Source: Opitutales bacterium (lineage in GTDB: Bacteria; Verrucomicrobiota; Verrucomicrobiia; Opitutales; UBA953). From it: DNA of 33,719 nt. The stretch lies in assembly GCA_016463705.1 (NCBI GenBank), contig JAEMQU010000007.1, positions 47,507-81,225 on the forward strand, in the 5' to 3' direction. Shown one piece after another: positions 17,214-25,972 of the stretch. The translations under genes and the position numbers were made by a program. Numbering within the stretch: position 1 is the first letter of the stretch; each line of letters starts with the position of its first letter. The notes below the pieces were generated by a model. It saw only the letters and a program-made list of their open reading frames with translations. It was not told the origin of the DNA and searched no databases.

Positions 17214-18872
17214 ATGGTCACGGACAACAAACCTCCCTTAATTTCTATCAATGTCGATGGTGTCGAACACCAAGTCGTTGCCGGGACCAACCTCGTCGAT
17301 GCCCTCGCGAAAATCGGCAAAGAGGTCCCTCACTATTGCTACCACCCGAAGCTCACCATCGCTGGTAATTGCCGCATGTGCCTCGTCGAACTCGGATCGC
17401 CGATGCGCGACCGTGCGACCAACGAAGTGATTTTAGAAAACGGTAAGCCCAAAATCGGATGGCAACCAAAACCAGCGATTGCTTGTGCAACGAATGTTTC
17501 ACCTGGCCTCCATGTAAAACTCGATTCTCCAGAAGTTAAAGCCTGCCGCGAAGGGGTTACTGAAATGCTTTTACTCAATCACCCTCTCGATTGCCCCATT
17601 TGCGATCAAGCGGGTGAATGTAAGCTCCAAGAATTTTCTGCCGAGTACGGCAAAGGTTATTCTCGTTATGTAGATGAGAAAAATGCGAAGCCAAAAAAGA
17701 CCCGTCTGGGACCTCGCGTCACGCTCGATGATGAACGTTGTATTCTTTGCTCACGCTGTGTGCGTTTTTGTAACGACATCGCAAAAGACCCTGTTTTAGG
17801 CTTCGTTAATCGTGGTTCCTTTAACACCCTCACCTGCTTCCCCGGTAAAGAATTAAACAATAACTACTCGCTCAACACGGTAGATATTTGTCCTGTTGGC
17901 GCTCTTACCAGCACTGATTTTCGTTTTAAGATGCGCGTGTGGTTCTTGAAAAAGACTCCATCCATTTGCACTGAGTCTAGCGTGGGCGTGAATACAACCA
18001 TCTGGTCACGCGAAGGAAAAATTTATCGGATCACTCCACGTCAAAACGACGCCGTGAATGATACTTGGATGGCGGACTCGGGTCGCGAACTTTATAAACA
18101 AGTAGAAGATGCCCATCGCATCACTTCCGCTTCGGTTAAAGGAACCAAGACTTCTGTCGATATCGCTTTCAATACTGCCTCGGAAATTATTAAGTCAGGC
18201 CATTTAGCGATTGTCGGCTCAGGACATCTCACCGTTGAAGAACAATACCTACTGTCCGATTTAGCCAAGAAACACAGTGCTAAGACCTACGTCCCAGCTC
18301 ATACGGGTAAAGGTGACGGGATGTTAATTTCCGAAGATCACACTCCGAACTTCCGCGGTGCCCTCGTGACCGGATTAACGCAAAATGCGGCGGTTGATTT
18401 AAAAGCGCTTTCGTCCGATATCGAATCAGGAAAAGTAAAATCATTACTCATCTGCAGAGAAGATGTCACGACGCTCGGACTCTCAGCACAATTACTTTCC
18501 AAGGTCCGCGTTATTGTGATTGCGACGCATAAAAACGCGACGACGGATACAGCTGAAGTTGTTTTACCGGGCTTAACGGTTTTCGAAAGAAGTGGTTCAT
18601 TCATTAACTGCCAATTCCGCCTTCAATCTTTTGTGCAAGCGATTCCCGGACCTGCGGGAACATTGCCTGACAGTTCATATTTAGCCCGTTTTGCTGGTCT
18701 CAACGTCAATTCCCTTTGGAAAGAATTAGCACAACACGTGCCTGCACTCGCTGGTTTAGCACACGGAAAAATTCCTGAAGACGGCGTCGTGATTGATAGT
18801 TCAAAATGGTCGAGCCTCACCTTCCCCGAAGGTCGCCTTCTTAAATTCGCACCCGCAGGAGTCACCGCCTAA
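17214..18872 (+). CDS. nuoG: NADH-quinone oxidoreductase subunit G
   Basis: NuoG is the large iron-sulfur subunit of the NADH module. The ferredoxin-like N-terminus binds [2Fe-2S] through C42, C53, C56 and C91; a His-Cys3 [4Fe-4S] site follows (H123, C127, C130, C136), then a second [4Fe-4S] site (C176, C179, C182, C226, with C186 between). After about 245 comes a degenerate molybdopterin-oxidoreductase-like domain. At 552 residues it is shorter than E. coli NuoG (about 900), and the extra cysteine cluster N7 is not seen, so it is of the compact type. It restarts the nuo series after ppnP and the methyltransferase; nuoH begins one base after its stop. Confidence 0.94.
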   Translation: MVTDNKPPLISINVDGVEHQVVAGTNLVDALAKIGKEVPHYCYHPKLTIAGNCRMCLVELGSPMRDRATNEVILENGKPKIGWQPKPAIACATNVSPGLHVKLDSPEVKACREGVTEMLLLNHPLDCPICDQAGECKLQEFSAEYGKGYSRYVDEKNAKPKKTRLGPRVTLDDERCILCSRCVRFCNDIAKDPVLGFVNRGSFNTLTCFPGKELNNNYSLNTVDICPVGALTSTDFRFKMRVWFLKKTPSICTESSVGVNTTIWSREGKIYRITPRQNDAVNDTWMADSGRELYKQVEDAHRITSASVKGTKTSVDIAFNTASEIIKSGHLAIVGSGHLTVEEQYLLSDLAKKHSAKTYVPAHTGKGDGMLISEDHTPNFRGALVTGLTQNAAVDLKALSSDIESGKVKSLLICREDVTTLGLSAQLLSKVRVIVIATHKNATTDTAEVVLPGLTVFERSGSFINCQFRLQSFVQAIPGPAGTLPDSSYLARFAGLNVNSLWKELAQHVPALAGLAHGKIPEDGVVIDSSKWSSLTFPEGRLLKFAPAGVTA

Positions 18873-18873
18873 G

Positions 18874-19977
18874 ATGATCGAACAAATCCTTAACGATCTC
18901 ATTCTCTCGCCTGCTTGGTATTACACCGCGGCACGTGGACTTACGGTTATCGTTATTTTAATGTCGATTGCGGCTTACTCCGTTTTACTTGAGCGCAAAG
19001 CATCGGCATGGATTCAAGGTCGGGTCGGACCTAATCGCACCAACCATCCACTCATTGCCTGGATTCCCTTTTTTGGTAACGTCTTAATGCGTGGGGGTTT
19101 TATTCAACCAGCGGCCGATGGTTTAAAATTCCTCTTTAAAGAAGACGCACTCCCCGGGCACGTGCGTAAGACTTTTTATGTTTTAGCGCCGTGCCTCGCC
19201 TTAGCTCCGGTACTGATTTCATTAGTGATGCTACCCTTTGGCGAATTACCGAACGGAAAAATTATCACTCTCTGCCCTGGTGCTGATATCGGAGTTTTAT
19301 TCATGTTCGCGATCAGTTCACTCGGAGTTTACGGCATCGCCTTAGCAGGATGGGCCGCGAATTCTAAATACCCGTTTCTCGGTGCCATCAGAGGTTCGGC
19401 ACAATTAATCTCCTACGAATTAGCGATGGGCCTGTCGGTCCTAACGGTATTTTTAGCAACCGCCACGCCTGATCAAAACAATGCGCTCAGTTTAGTTTCG
19501 ATGGTTAAGGCACAAACCGGTGCATGGAATATTTTATACCATCCAGTTGCCGCACTCATTTTTCTGATCTGTATTTTCGCCGAAGCGAATCGACACCCGT
19601 TCGATATGCCTGAATCTGAAACGGACCTCGTCGGCGGTTTCCATACTGAATACGGCGCGTTTAAATTTGGTCTCTTCTTCGTCGCCGAATACAGTCACAT
19701 GATCATTGGTTCATCGCTCTTTATCCTAATGTTCTTGGGCGGCTGGCACGTCTTACCTTGGTTGCCCAACGTGGGCACGGGCATCTTCGCAACACTGATT
19801 GGTCTCGGTTCATTCTTCTTCAAACTCGCCGCGTTCTTATTCTTCTTCGTGTGGGTGCGCTGGACCGTTCCACGTTTTCGTTACGACCAAGTAATGCGAA
19901 TTGGCTGGAGAGTTCTCCTGCCTATTGCGGTGGTTAATCTCCTCGTCTACTTTATCTGGTACGCCCTCCAAGGCTAA
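18874..19977 (+). CDS. nuoH: NADH-quinone oxidoreductase subunit H (membrane)
   Basis: NuoH is the membrane subunit that joins the peripheral arm to the proton-pumping arm and forms part of the quinone entry channel. Its 367 residues contain about eight hydrophobic segments. The family marks are LERKASAWIQGRVGPNR (40-56), PAADGLKFLFKED (80-92) and the acidic loop EANRHPFDMPESETDLV (237-253). I start at ATG 18874, directly after the nuoG stop; a further upstream in-frame ATG at 18793 lies within nuoG and adds non-family sequence. nuoI follows after five bases. Confidence 0.95.
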   Translation: MIEQILNDLILSPAWYYTAARGLTVIVILMSIAAYSVLLERKASAWIQGRVGPNRTNHPLIAWIPFFGNVLMRGGFIQPAADGLKFLFKEDALPGHVRKTFYVLAPCLALAPVLISLVMLPFGELPNGKIITLCPGADIGVLFMFAISSLGVYGIALAGWAANSKYPFLGAIRGSAQLISYELAMGLSVLTVFLATATPDQNNALSLVSMVKAQTGAWNILYHPVAALIFLICIFAEANRHPFDMPESETDLVGGFHTEYGAFKFGLFFVAEYSHMIIGSSLFILMFLGGWHVLPWLPNVGTGIFATLIGLGSFFFKLAAFLFFFVWVRWTVPRFRYDQVMRIGWRVLLPIAVVNLLVYFIWYALQG

Positions 19978-19982
19978 ATAAC

Positions 19983-20528
19983 ATGGCTATAAAAATCGTT
20001 GAACGTCGTCCTCTCTCCTTCTTGGAGAAAACTTATCTTCCGCAAATCATTGCGGGACTAAAAGTGACTTGGGATAATTTAGTAAAGCCTCCCGTTACTT
20101 TACAGTACCCTGAGGAACGTCCTGTTATTCCTAATGGATATCGCGGTGTTCCCACGCTCGTCCGCGATCCCCAAGGTCGCGAAAAATGCGTTTCGTGTCA
20201 GCTTTGCGAATTCGTCTGTCCCCCGAAGGCTATTCGTATCACGCCCGGTGAAATTTTAGAAACCGCGGACAATAATCACGTTGAAAAAGCGCCGAAGGAA
20301 TTCGATATCGACATGCTGCGCTGCATTTATTGCGGACTCTGCCAAGAGGTCTGCCCAGAGGAAGCGATCTGGCTTCAAGGTCAGTACTCCATGACGGGTA
20401 TGACCCGTGAAGAGATGGTTAATAATAAAGATAAACTTTACGAACTCGGCGGAACTTTACCCGACTCTCATTATAAGTGGGATAAGAAAAAAGCGGAAGC
20501 GGAACGTCAACAAAACGAACAACACTAA
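19983..20528 (+). CDS. nuoI: NADH-quinone oxidoreductase subunit I
   Basis: NuoI is the 8Fe-ferredoxin-like subunit carrying clusters N6a and N6b that lead electrons to NuoB. The two motifs are C69, C72, C75, C79 (CVSCQLCEFVCP) and C114, C117, C120, C124 (CIYCGLCQEVCP). At 181 residues it is standard, with a charged C-terminal tail (KKKAEAERQQNEQH). It is the last complex I gene here: nuoJ, K, L, M and N do not follow, and a hairpin and direct repeats come next. Confidence 0.95.
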   Translation: MAIKIVERRPLSFLEKTYLPQIIAGLKVTWDNLVKPPVTLQYPEERPVIPNGYRGVPTLVRDPQGREKCVSCQLCEFVCPPKAIRITPGEILETADNNHVEKAPKEFDIDMLRCIYCGLCQEVCPEEAIWLQGQYSMTGMTREEMVNNKDKLYELGGTLPDSHYKWDKKKAEAERQQNEQH

Positions 20529-20529
20529 G

Positions 20530-20546
20530 CGCGACCTTCGGTCGCG
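20530..20546. terminator. GC-rich hairpin directly after nuoI, possible terminator
   Basis: CGCGACC (20530-20536) and GGTCGCG (20540-20546) form a perfect 7-base stem on a TTC loop, starting two bases past the nuoI stop codon. On the plus strand it is followed by AGGGGACACG, not by T residues, so it would be a hairpin-only terminator or an RNA 3'-end stabiliser rather than a canonical intrinsic terminator. Confidence 0.4.
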
Positions 20547-20547
20547 A

Positions 20548-20570
20548 GGGGACACGTGGGCAAGGTGACA
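20548..20570. repeat. 23-base direct repeat, copy 1
   Basis: This copy starts GGGGACACGTGGGC and ends AAGGTGACA, identical over 23 bases to 20594-20616, with a 46-base period. Right after it, AAGGTGAC is repeated in tandem (20562-20569 and 20570-20577). The centre contains the 6-base palindrome CACGTG. It lies between nuoI and the reductase gene and matches nothing in the flanking genes. Confidence 0.75.
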
Positions 20571-20593
20571 AGGTGACAAGGGGAATAAATTTA

Positions 20594-20616
20594 GGGGACA
20601 CGTGGGCAAGGTGACA
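20594..20616. repeat. 23-base direct repeat, copy 2
   Basis: This is the second copy of the element at 20548-20570, again with CACGTG in its centre and ending in AAGGTGACA. It is followed by CGATGAAAAGGGGGC, about 70 bases before the ATG of the reductase gene. Whether it is a regulator-binding pair or part of a dispersed intergenic repeat family cannot be told from one locus. Confidence 0.75.
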
Positions 20617-20686
20617 CGATGAAAAGGGGGCAAAATATTAAATTGTGACCACTTGCCAAAGATTGTCGGCTACCTACGGTGCAGGC

Positions 20687-21766
20687 ATGTCCTTACTCTT
20701 TTCTCCGCTCAAAGTGGGTGCGCTCACGATTCCGCATCGCGTGATCATGGCTCCGCTCACCCGCACCCGTGCAGGTGAAGGCAATGTTCCCACCGATCTT
20801 AATGCCGAGTACTATGCACAACGTGCGAGCGCGGGAATTATTATTTCTGAGGCGACCACGGTTTCCGCACGCGGACATGGCTATCCCAACACACCAGGAA
20901 TTTATACTGAGGCACACGTCGCGGGTTGGAAAAAAGTAACTTCCGCAGTGCACGCCAAAGGTGGTAAAATTTTCCTACAGCTCTGGCACGTTGGTCGCAT
21001 TTCACACCCGGCCTTTCAACCCAATGGTGAGCTGCCAATTGCTCCTTCAGCCATCCAACCCAAAGGCCAAGTTTGGACCGGTAAAGAAATGGCCGATTAT
21101 GTCGTACCTCATGCTTTAAAAACTGAAGAAATTTACGGGGTCATCGCCGAATATGTACGCGGGGCTCGGTTGGCAAAAGAAGCTGGATTCGATGGCGTCG
21201 AAATTCACGGTGCCAATGGTTACTTACTCGATCAATTTTTACGCGATGGTTCCAATAATCGCACCGATAATTATGGTGGCTCGGTTGAAAATCGTGCCCG
21301 ACTTTTATTACAAGTCACCGGTGCTGTCATTTCGATTTGGGGTGCTGATCGCGTCGGCGTTCGTCTCTCTCCGGGTGGAGTCTTTAACGATATGCATGAC
21401 AGCAATCCGCAGCGCACCTTCAGTTATGTGCTCGGCGAACTTTCGAAATTAGAAATCGCCTACGCCCACGTCACACGCGTGACCGCACAAGATGTTGCCC
21501 ACGGTGCCCAAGCGGGGATTGGACCCAAAGAGCTTCGTCACTGCTTTAAGGGTGTGATGATTACGGCCGGTGGGTTTGACCGAGCACAAGGCGAAGAGGC
21601 CATTAAAGAAGGCTGGGCGGATGCCATTGCGTACGGTGTGCCTTTCCTCTCCAACCCCGATCTTCCCCATCGCCTGGAAAAGAATTTAGCACTGAACACG
21701 CCCGATGAATCGACCTTTTATGCCGCGGGGCCAAAAGGATATACCGACTACCCTTTCGCTCAATAA
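20687..21766 (+). CDS. Old Yellow Enzyme family NADH:flavin oxidoreductase / alkene reductase
   Basis: The 359-residue protein is a complete FMN-dependent TIM barrel of the Old Yellow Enzyme family, which reduces activated C=C bonds and some nitro compounds with NAD(P)H. Family motifs are MAPLTRTRA (21-29), ISEATTVSARGHGYPNTPGI (53-72), the substrate-binding pair H174 and N177 in EIHGANGYLLDQFL, and DNYGGSVENR around 194-203. The closest named relatives are NemA/XenB-type classical OYEs. The physiological substrate is unknown. I start at ATG 20687; a GTG at 20645 would add 14 residues with no family resemblance. It is probably transcribed on its own. Confidence 0.9.
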   Translation: MSLLFSPLKVGALTIPHRVIMAPLTRTRAGEGNVPTDLNAEYYAQRASAGIIISEATTVSARGHGYPNTPGIYTEAHVAGWKKVTSAVHAKGGKIFLQLWHVGRISHPAFQPNGELPIAPSAIQPKGQVWTGKEMADYVVPHALKTEEIYGVIAEYVRGARLAKEAGFDGVEIHGANGYLLDQFLRDGSNNRTDNYGGSVENRARLLLQVTGAVISIWGADRVGVRLSPGGVFNDMHDSNPQRTFSYVLGELSKLEIAYAHVTRVTAQDVAHGAQAGIGPKELRHCFKGVMITAGGFDRAQGEEAIKEGWADAIAYGVPFLSNPDLPHRLEKNLALNTPDESTFYAAGPKGYTDYPFAQ

Positions 21767-21910
21767 GCCCAAGTTCAGTCAAAAAGTTTAACTCCCGTTG
21801 TCACCGAGATGTTACTGTCTTGGCGGGCTTCTTTTACACTCATTTAGAATTCACTCTTTCCACTGAGACATTCTCGTATTAAGTGTATTTATCGCTCTTT
21901 AGTTTAGCCC

Positions 21911-23620
21911 ATGTCCGTTCCGCCTCCCATCCCTTCAACTTTCGCTCGTGCCAATGCACCGACGTATGTGATTGGGCATAAAAATCCCGACGCTGACGCC
22001 ATTTGCTCTGCCATTGCTTACGCTGCATTTAAAGAAGCGTCGGGTCAAAAAGGTTATGTCGCCGCACGTTGTGGAAATTCCAATGCGCGCATCGATGCGA
22101 TCTTACAACGTTTCGGTATGAGTCTTCCCGTCTTCGTGGGTGATGTAAATCCACGAGTCGAAGACATCATGCAAACGAATCCGTTTGTGGTTTCGATTAA
22201 CGATACTTGTGCCCGTGCTCTCGAAATACTCGATGAGCATGATTTACGTGCCCTACCCGTCATCGGACGCGAAGGCCAACTCGAAGGCTATGTATCTATT
22301 TTTGCCTTAGGTGATTATTTTATTCCGAAACCCAAAATCGCCACTTCGATGCGCAAAGTAAACAGTTCCATCGATGCAATTGTCCAATCGATTAAAGGAA
22401 AAGCGGTCGTCATTTTTGACTCCACACAAATCAACGAACTTTACGTGCGCGTGGCGGCGATGGAATTAGAGTCCTTCGGCAAATCAGCGACCAAGGAAGG
22501 TATTCCTACAAATAAAAGTATTATCGTGGTGGGTGATCGTAACGATGTTCATCAGCGTGCCATTGAAATGGGCGTTCGTCTCATCATCGTCACCGGTGGA
22601 CACCAAATGTCCAAAGAATGTCTCGCATTCGCCGAAGAGAAAAAAGTTTCAGTTGTTTATGCGGACACCGATAGTGCGACCACCGCTTGGGCGGTGCGTG
22701 CTGCTACGCTCATCGGAAATTTGGTTCAACGAGACGCTCCTCTCTTTCAAGCTCAGGAAAAACTTTCAGTCGCCCGCCGTCGCATTGTGCAATCCAATGC
22801 CCTCATCTGCCACGTGGTGAATGAAGACGGTAAACTCATCGGTGTTTTTAGTAAGTCCGATATTTTAAAACCCGTGCACCATCGCTTGGTTTTAGTGGAT
22901 CACAATGAATTATCCCAAGCGGTAGACGGCGCGAATGAAGTCGAAATCGCTGAAGTCATCGACCACCACCGCCTAGGTAATCCGCACACCCATCAGCCGA
23001 TTCTCTTCGTTAATCGTCCCCTCGGTTCCACCTGTTCGATTGTCGCAGACATGTTCAAAACGGCTAATTTAAAGCCCTCGCCGCAAATTGCGGGATTGAT
23101 GATGTGTGGTATTATTTCGGATACACTCTTACTGCAAAGTCCCACGACCACGCCGCTGGATTCTGAGTTACTCAATTGGCTCTCAGGTTTAGCGGATACC
23201 GATGCACGCGCGCTCGCGGACATGATTTTCAATACTGGATCCGTACTCGCCAATATGTCCGCTGACGCTGCGGTACGCGCCGATTGCAAATTGTACACCG
23301 AGAACAATTACCGCTTCTCCGTCGCGCAGGTGGAAGAACTCGGCTTTAATAATTTCCGGAAAGCTCAGGAAGGTCTATTGGAAGGTCTCGAAAAATACCG
23401 TCGCGAAAACGGCCTGCACTTCTCTGCTCTTTTAGTGACCGATATTGATACGCAAAGTTCCCTGCTGCTGATCCGTGGAGATTCGGAGGTCATACACAGT
23501 ATCACCTACGCCCAAAAACAACCTCCGTATATTTTTGATATGCCTGGAATTGTAAGCCGGAAGAAACAGTTACTTCCGTACCTGACAAGTTTGCTGGGAC
23601 AATCAGCCTCTAATTCATGA
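21911..23620 (+). CDS. ppaC: CBS/DRTGG-containing manganese-dependent inorganic pyrophosphatase (family II)
   Basis: This 569-residue enzyme hydrolyses pyrophosphate to phosphate. The DHH catalytic domain is split around a regulatory insert: GHKNPDADAICS at 22-33 supplies metal ligands, then come a CBS motif (about 75-140), a DRTGG-like segment with VGDRNDVHQRA and IIVTGG (about 150-265), and a second CBS motif (about 270-320), after which the catalytic part resumes with VDHNE (329-333), DHH (351-353) and RPLGSTCS (369-376), followed by DHHA2 to the end. Known enzymes of this build are inhibited by AMP or ADP and activated by ATP or diadenosine polyphosphates through the CBS domains. The length fits clostridial CBS-DRTGG enzymes. 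Its stop codon overlaps the rnr start (ATGA), so the two are translationally coupled. Confidence 0.9.
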   Translation: MSVPPPIPSTFARANAPTYVIGHKNPDADAICSAIAYAAFKEASGQKGYVAARCGNSNARIDAILQRFGMSLPVFVGDVNPRVEDIMQTNPFVVSINDTCARALEILDEHDLRALPVIGREGQLEGYVSIFALGDYFIPKPKIATSMRKVNSSIDAIVQSIKGKAVVIFDSTQINELYVRVAAMELESFGKSATKEGIPTNKSIIVVGDRNDVHQRAIEMGVRLIIVTGGHQMSKECLAFAEEKKVSVVYADTDSATTAWAVRAATLIGNLVQRDAPLFQAQEKLSVARRRIVQSNALICHVVNEDGKLIGVFSKSDILKPVHHRLVLVDHNELSQAVDGANEVEIAEVIDHHRLGNPHTHQPILFVNRPLGSTCSIVADMFKTANLKPSPQIAGLMMCGIISDTLLLQSPTTTPLDSELLNWLSGLADTDARALADMIFNTGSVLANMSADAAVRADCKLYTENNYRFSVAQVEELGFNNFRKAQEGLLEGLEKYRRENGLHFSALLVTDIDTQSSLLLIRGDSEVIHSITYAQKQPPYIFDMPGIVSRKKQLLPYLTSLLGQSASNS

Positions 23621-25929
23621 ACGCCGAAGAGGCCATGCTAGCATTTCTGGCACGTCCTGACTACGTGCCGATGCGACTCGAAGAAATTATTGAGCAAATC
23701 GGCGGAGATAAGTCTGACTTACGTAAAATGCGGAAGATTGTGCCGAACTTAATTAAGTCAGGCGCTATCATCGTAAAAAATCGCGAGCTACTGGCGTTGC
23801 CTGAAGGTGATCCGCTCCCCGAAGGTACCATTCTTTTTCGCTCTAGTGGATCGGCACGAGTCGTCTTCGCCGCCGAACCTGGACAAAAACCACGTGAGCC
23901 CATTCACATTGACGCTAAAGATACGGGCGTCGCGCTGCATGGTGACCGCGTGGTCATTAAATTAAGTCGCGGTCGTCGTGATCGACAAGGCGAAGACTGG
24001 GGCACGGGTACCGTCATTCGCGTAGTCAAAAGATCTTTCACGACTCTAACGGGAACGCTCCGAAATACCCGCCTAACTTGGTTCGTGGTACCTGATGATC
24101 CCCGCATTTCGCGCGATATCATTGTCCGCGATCCGCAGCGTTCTAATTTAAAATCACTACCCAAAGAAGAAGATAAAGTAGTCGTTCAGCTGGATGCTTG
24201 GGAACGTCGCCACCTGAGCCCCACGGGAACAATCACGGAAGTTTTAGGTGTCACGCACACCCCGATGGCCGAGTACTTAGCGATTCTTCGGCGCTATAAT
24301 CTCAATCCAGAATTTCCGCGCAATGTAATGGATGACGCCAATGCTTTTGGCTCTAAAGTAAAAGAGGATGATTTATATGGGCGCGAAGATTTCAGAAAAA
24401 TTCCGACCATTACCATCGACCCCGATGACGCTAAGGATTTCGACGATGCTCTCTCGCTTGAACGTTTGCCCAATGGTAATTTTAAAATCGGAATTCATAT
24501 CGCCGACGTCTCCCACTACGTAAAAACCGGGTCACCGCTCGACAATGAAGCCAAGGAACGCGGCAACTCGACCTACTTGGTAGGGACAGTGATACCGATG
24601 CTTCCCCACGCTCTCTCGAGTGGATTATGTTCACTCGTGGAAGGCCAGGATCGACTGGTTAAAAGCGTTATTTGTGAATTCACACCCGAAGGAAAATTAA
24701 TCAAAACCGATTTCGCCAATGGCGTTATCCGCAGCATCAAGCGTCTAACCTATAAAGTCGCTTACGCCTTTTTAAATGGTGCCAAGAATGCAACGCTACG
24801 TGCGCTCCCTGCACCCCCTCCGCATCAAACGGGCTCACCTGGTCGACCGCTCTCCGAGCTGACTGACGAAGAACTCGATGTTGTCCGTTTAATGATTGGC
24901 GATTTCTGGTCGGTCGCCAAAATCCTTCGTGAAGAACGTTTTCGCACCGGATCTCTCGATTTAGAAATGAAAGAGATTAAAATTTATTGCGATAAAGATG
25001 GTTGGGCCGATCGCACTGTGGTGATCGAACACGATGAATCACACCAACTCATCGAAGAGTTTATGTTATTGGCTAATGAATGTGTGGCCAAAAATCTCGA
25101 CCACGCGAAAGTGCCGCACGTTTGCCGAGTGCACGACGAACCTGATCCCGAAAAACTCAATGCGTTACGCGAGCAACTACAGTCCGAAGGCGTGTATAAC
25201 GTAGGCGACCTCACCCAGCGTAAGGAAATGGTTAGATTATTGGCGGATATCAAAGGTCGTGATGATGCCTACCCTATTCGCATTCAATTCCTCCGTTCAC
25301 TCAAGCAAGCCTGCTATCGTCCATCGCCTGACGGACACTTCGGTTTAGCGAAAAAACATTATTCCCACTTCACCTCACCCATTCGTCGTTATGCCGACTT
25401 AGTTGAGCATCGTATCTTTGATGCACAAATTGCGAAGATGGGTGTAAAATCTGCTCTTAAAGATCCGCCCCGCTCACCCGGCATCGGCGAACTCGTGCGA
25501 AGTTGTGAACATATTTCTATTACCGAACGAAATAGTTCTGAGGCTGAACGCGATTCGGTAAAAGTTAAGTTACTCGAATTATTTGAACGTGAAATGGAGC
25601 GTAAGGATAAACGTCCCTTCGAAGCGGTGATTACTGAAGTCAAACCACACGGACTCATGGTCGAGCTCTCGGCATCGCAGGCTTACGGACTCGTCCATAT
25701 GTCGACCCTCACCGATGATTATTATCGGATGAATGATTCGGGTACGGCGCTGCGCGGCAGTCGCACCGGTAAACTTTTCACGGCGGGATCCAAAATTGAA
25801 GTCATTGTGGATCGCGTGGACCGATTCAAACGCCAGGTCGATTTCCGCCTGCACAATCCAAAGTCTGGTGCTCCTAAGCCGAATCGTGATCAACAATCAC
25901 GCCCTCGCGATAATCGTAAACGGCTCTGA
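23617..25929 (+). CDS. rnr: Ribonuclease R
   Basis: RNase R is a processive 3'-to-5' exoribonuclease that degrades structured RNA, mRNA fragments and defective rRNA. The 770 residues show an N-terminal winged-helix region (about 1-60), cold-shock-like OB domains (about 65-220), the RNB catalytic domain with DPDDAKDFDDA at 268-278 (D268, D274, D276 and D277 as metal ligands) and the signature HYSHFTSPIRRYADLVEHR, a C-terminal S1 domain (PFEAVITEVKPHGLMVEL), and a short basic tail rich in Arg, Lys, Pro and Asn. The ATG overlaps the ppaC stop by four bases. Length and domain order are typical. Confidence 0.94.
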   Translation: MNAEEAMLAFLARPDYVPMRLEEIIEQIGGDKSDLRKMRKIVPNLIKSGAIIVKNRELLALPEGDPLPEGTILFRSSGSARVVFAAEPGQKPREPIHIDAKDTGVALHGDRVVIKLSRGRRDRQGEDWGTGTVIRVVKRSFTTLTGTLRNTRLTWFVVPDDPRISRDIIVRDPQRSNLKSLPKEEDKVVVQLDAWERRHLSPTGTITEVLGVTHTPMAEYLAILRRYNLNPEFPRNVMDDANAFGSKVKEDDLYGREDFRKIPTITIDPDDAKDFDDALSLERLPNGNFKIGIHIADVSHYVKTGSPLDNEAKERGNSTYLVGTVIPMLPHALSSGLCSLVEGQDRLVKSVICEFTPEGKLIKTDFANGVIRSIKRLTYKVAYAFLNGAKNATLRALPAPPPHQTGSPGRPLSELTDEELDVVRLMIGDFWSVAKILREERFRTGSLDLEMKEIKIYCDKDGWADRTVVIEHDESHQLIEEFMLLANECVAKNLDHAKVPHVCRVHDEPDPEKLNALREQLQSEGVYNVGDLTQRKEMVRLLADIKGRDDAYPIRIQFLRSLKQACYRPSPDGHFGLAKKHYSHFTSPIRRYADLVEHRIFDAQIAKMGVKSALKDPPRSPGIGELVRSCEHISITERNSSEAERDSVKVKLLELFEREMERKDKRPFEAVITEVKPHGLMVELSASQAYGLVHMSTLTDDYYRMNDSGTALRGSRTGKLFTAGSKIEVIVDRVDRFKRQVDFRLHNPKSGAPKPNRDQQSRPRDNRKRL

Positions 25930-25972
25930 TAGAGTGAGATAGTACCGGTAATAGGGCAATTTTAGGTTGTTT

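Noticed and set aside
20530-20616. CRISPR array after nuoI
   Set aside because: Only two repeat copies, no regular unique spacers of array type, and no cas genes.
20645-20686. Upstream GTG start for the Old Yellow Enzyme gene
   Set aside because: It adds 14 residues unlike the family, whereas ATG 20687 gives the standard start (SLLFSPLKVG).
21794-21840. Possible terminator after the reductase gene (CCCG ... CGGGCTTCTTTT)
   Set aside because: The outer CCCG/CGGG and inner CCGAGA/TCTTGG pairs are separated by a large one-sided bulge; too weak to list as a feature.
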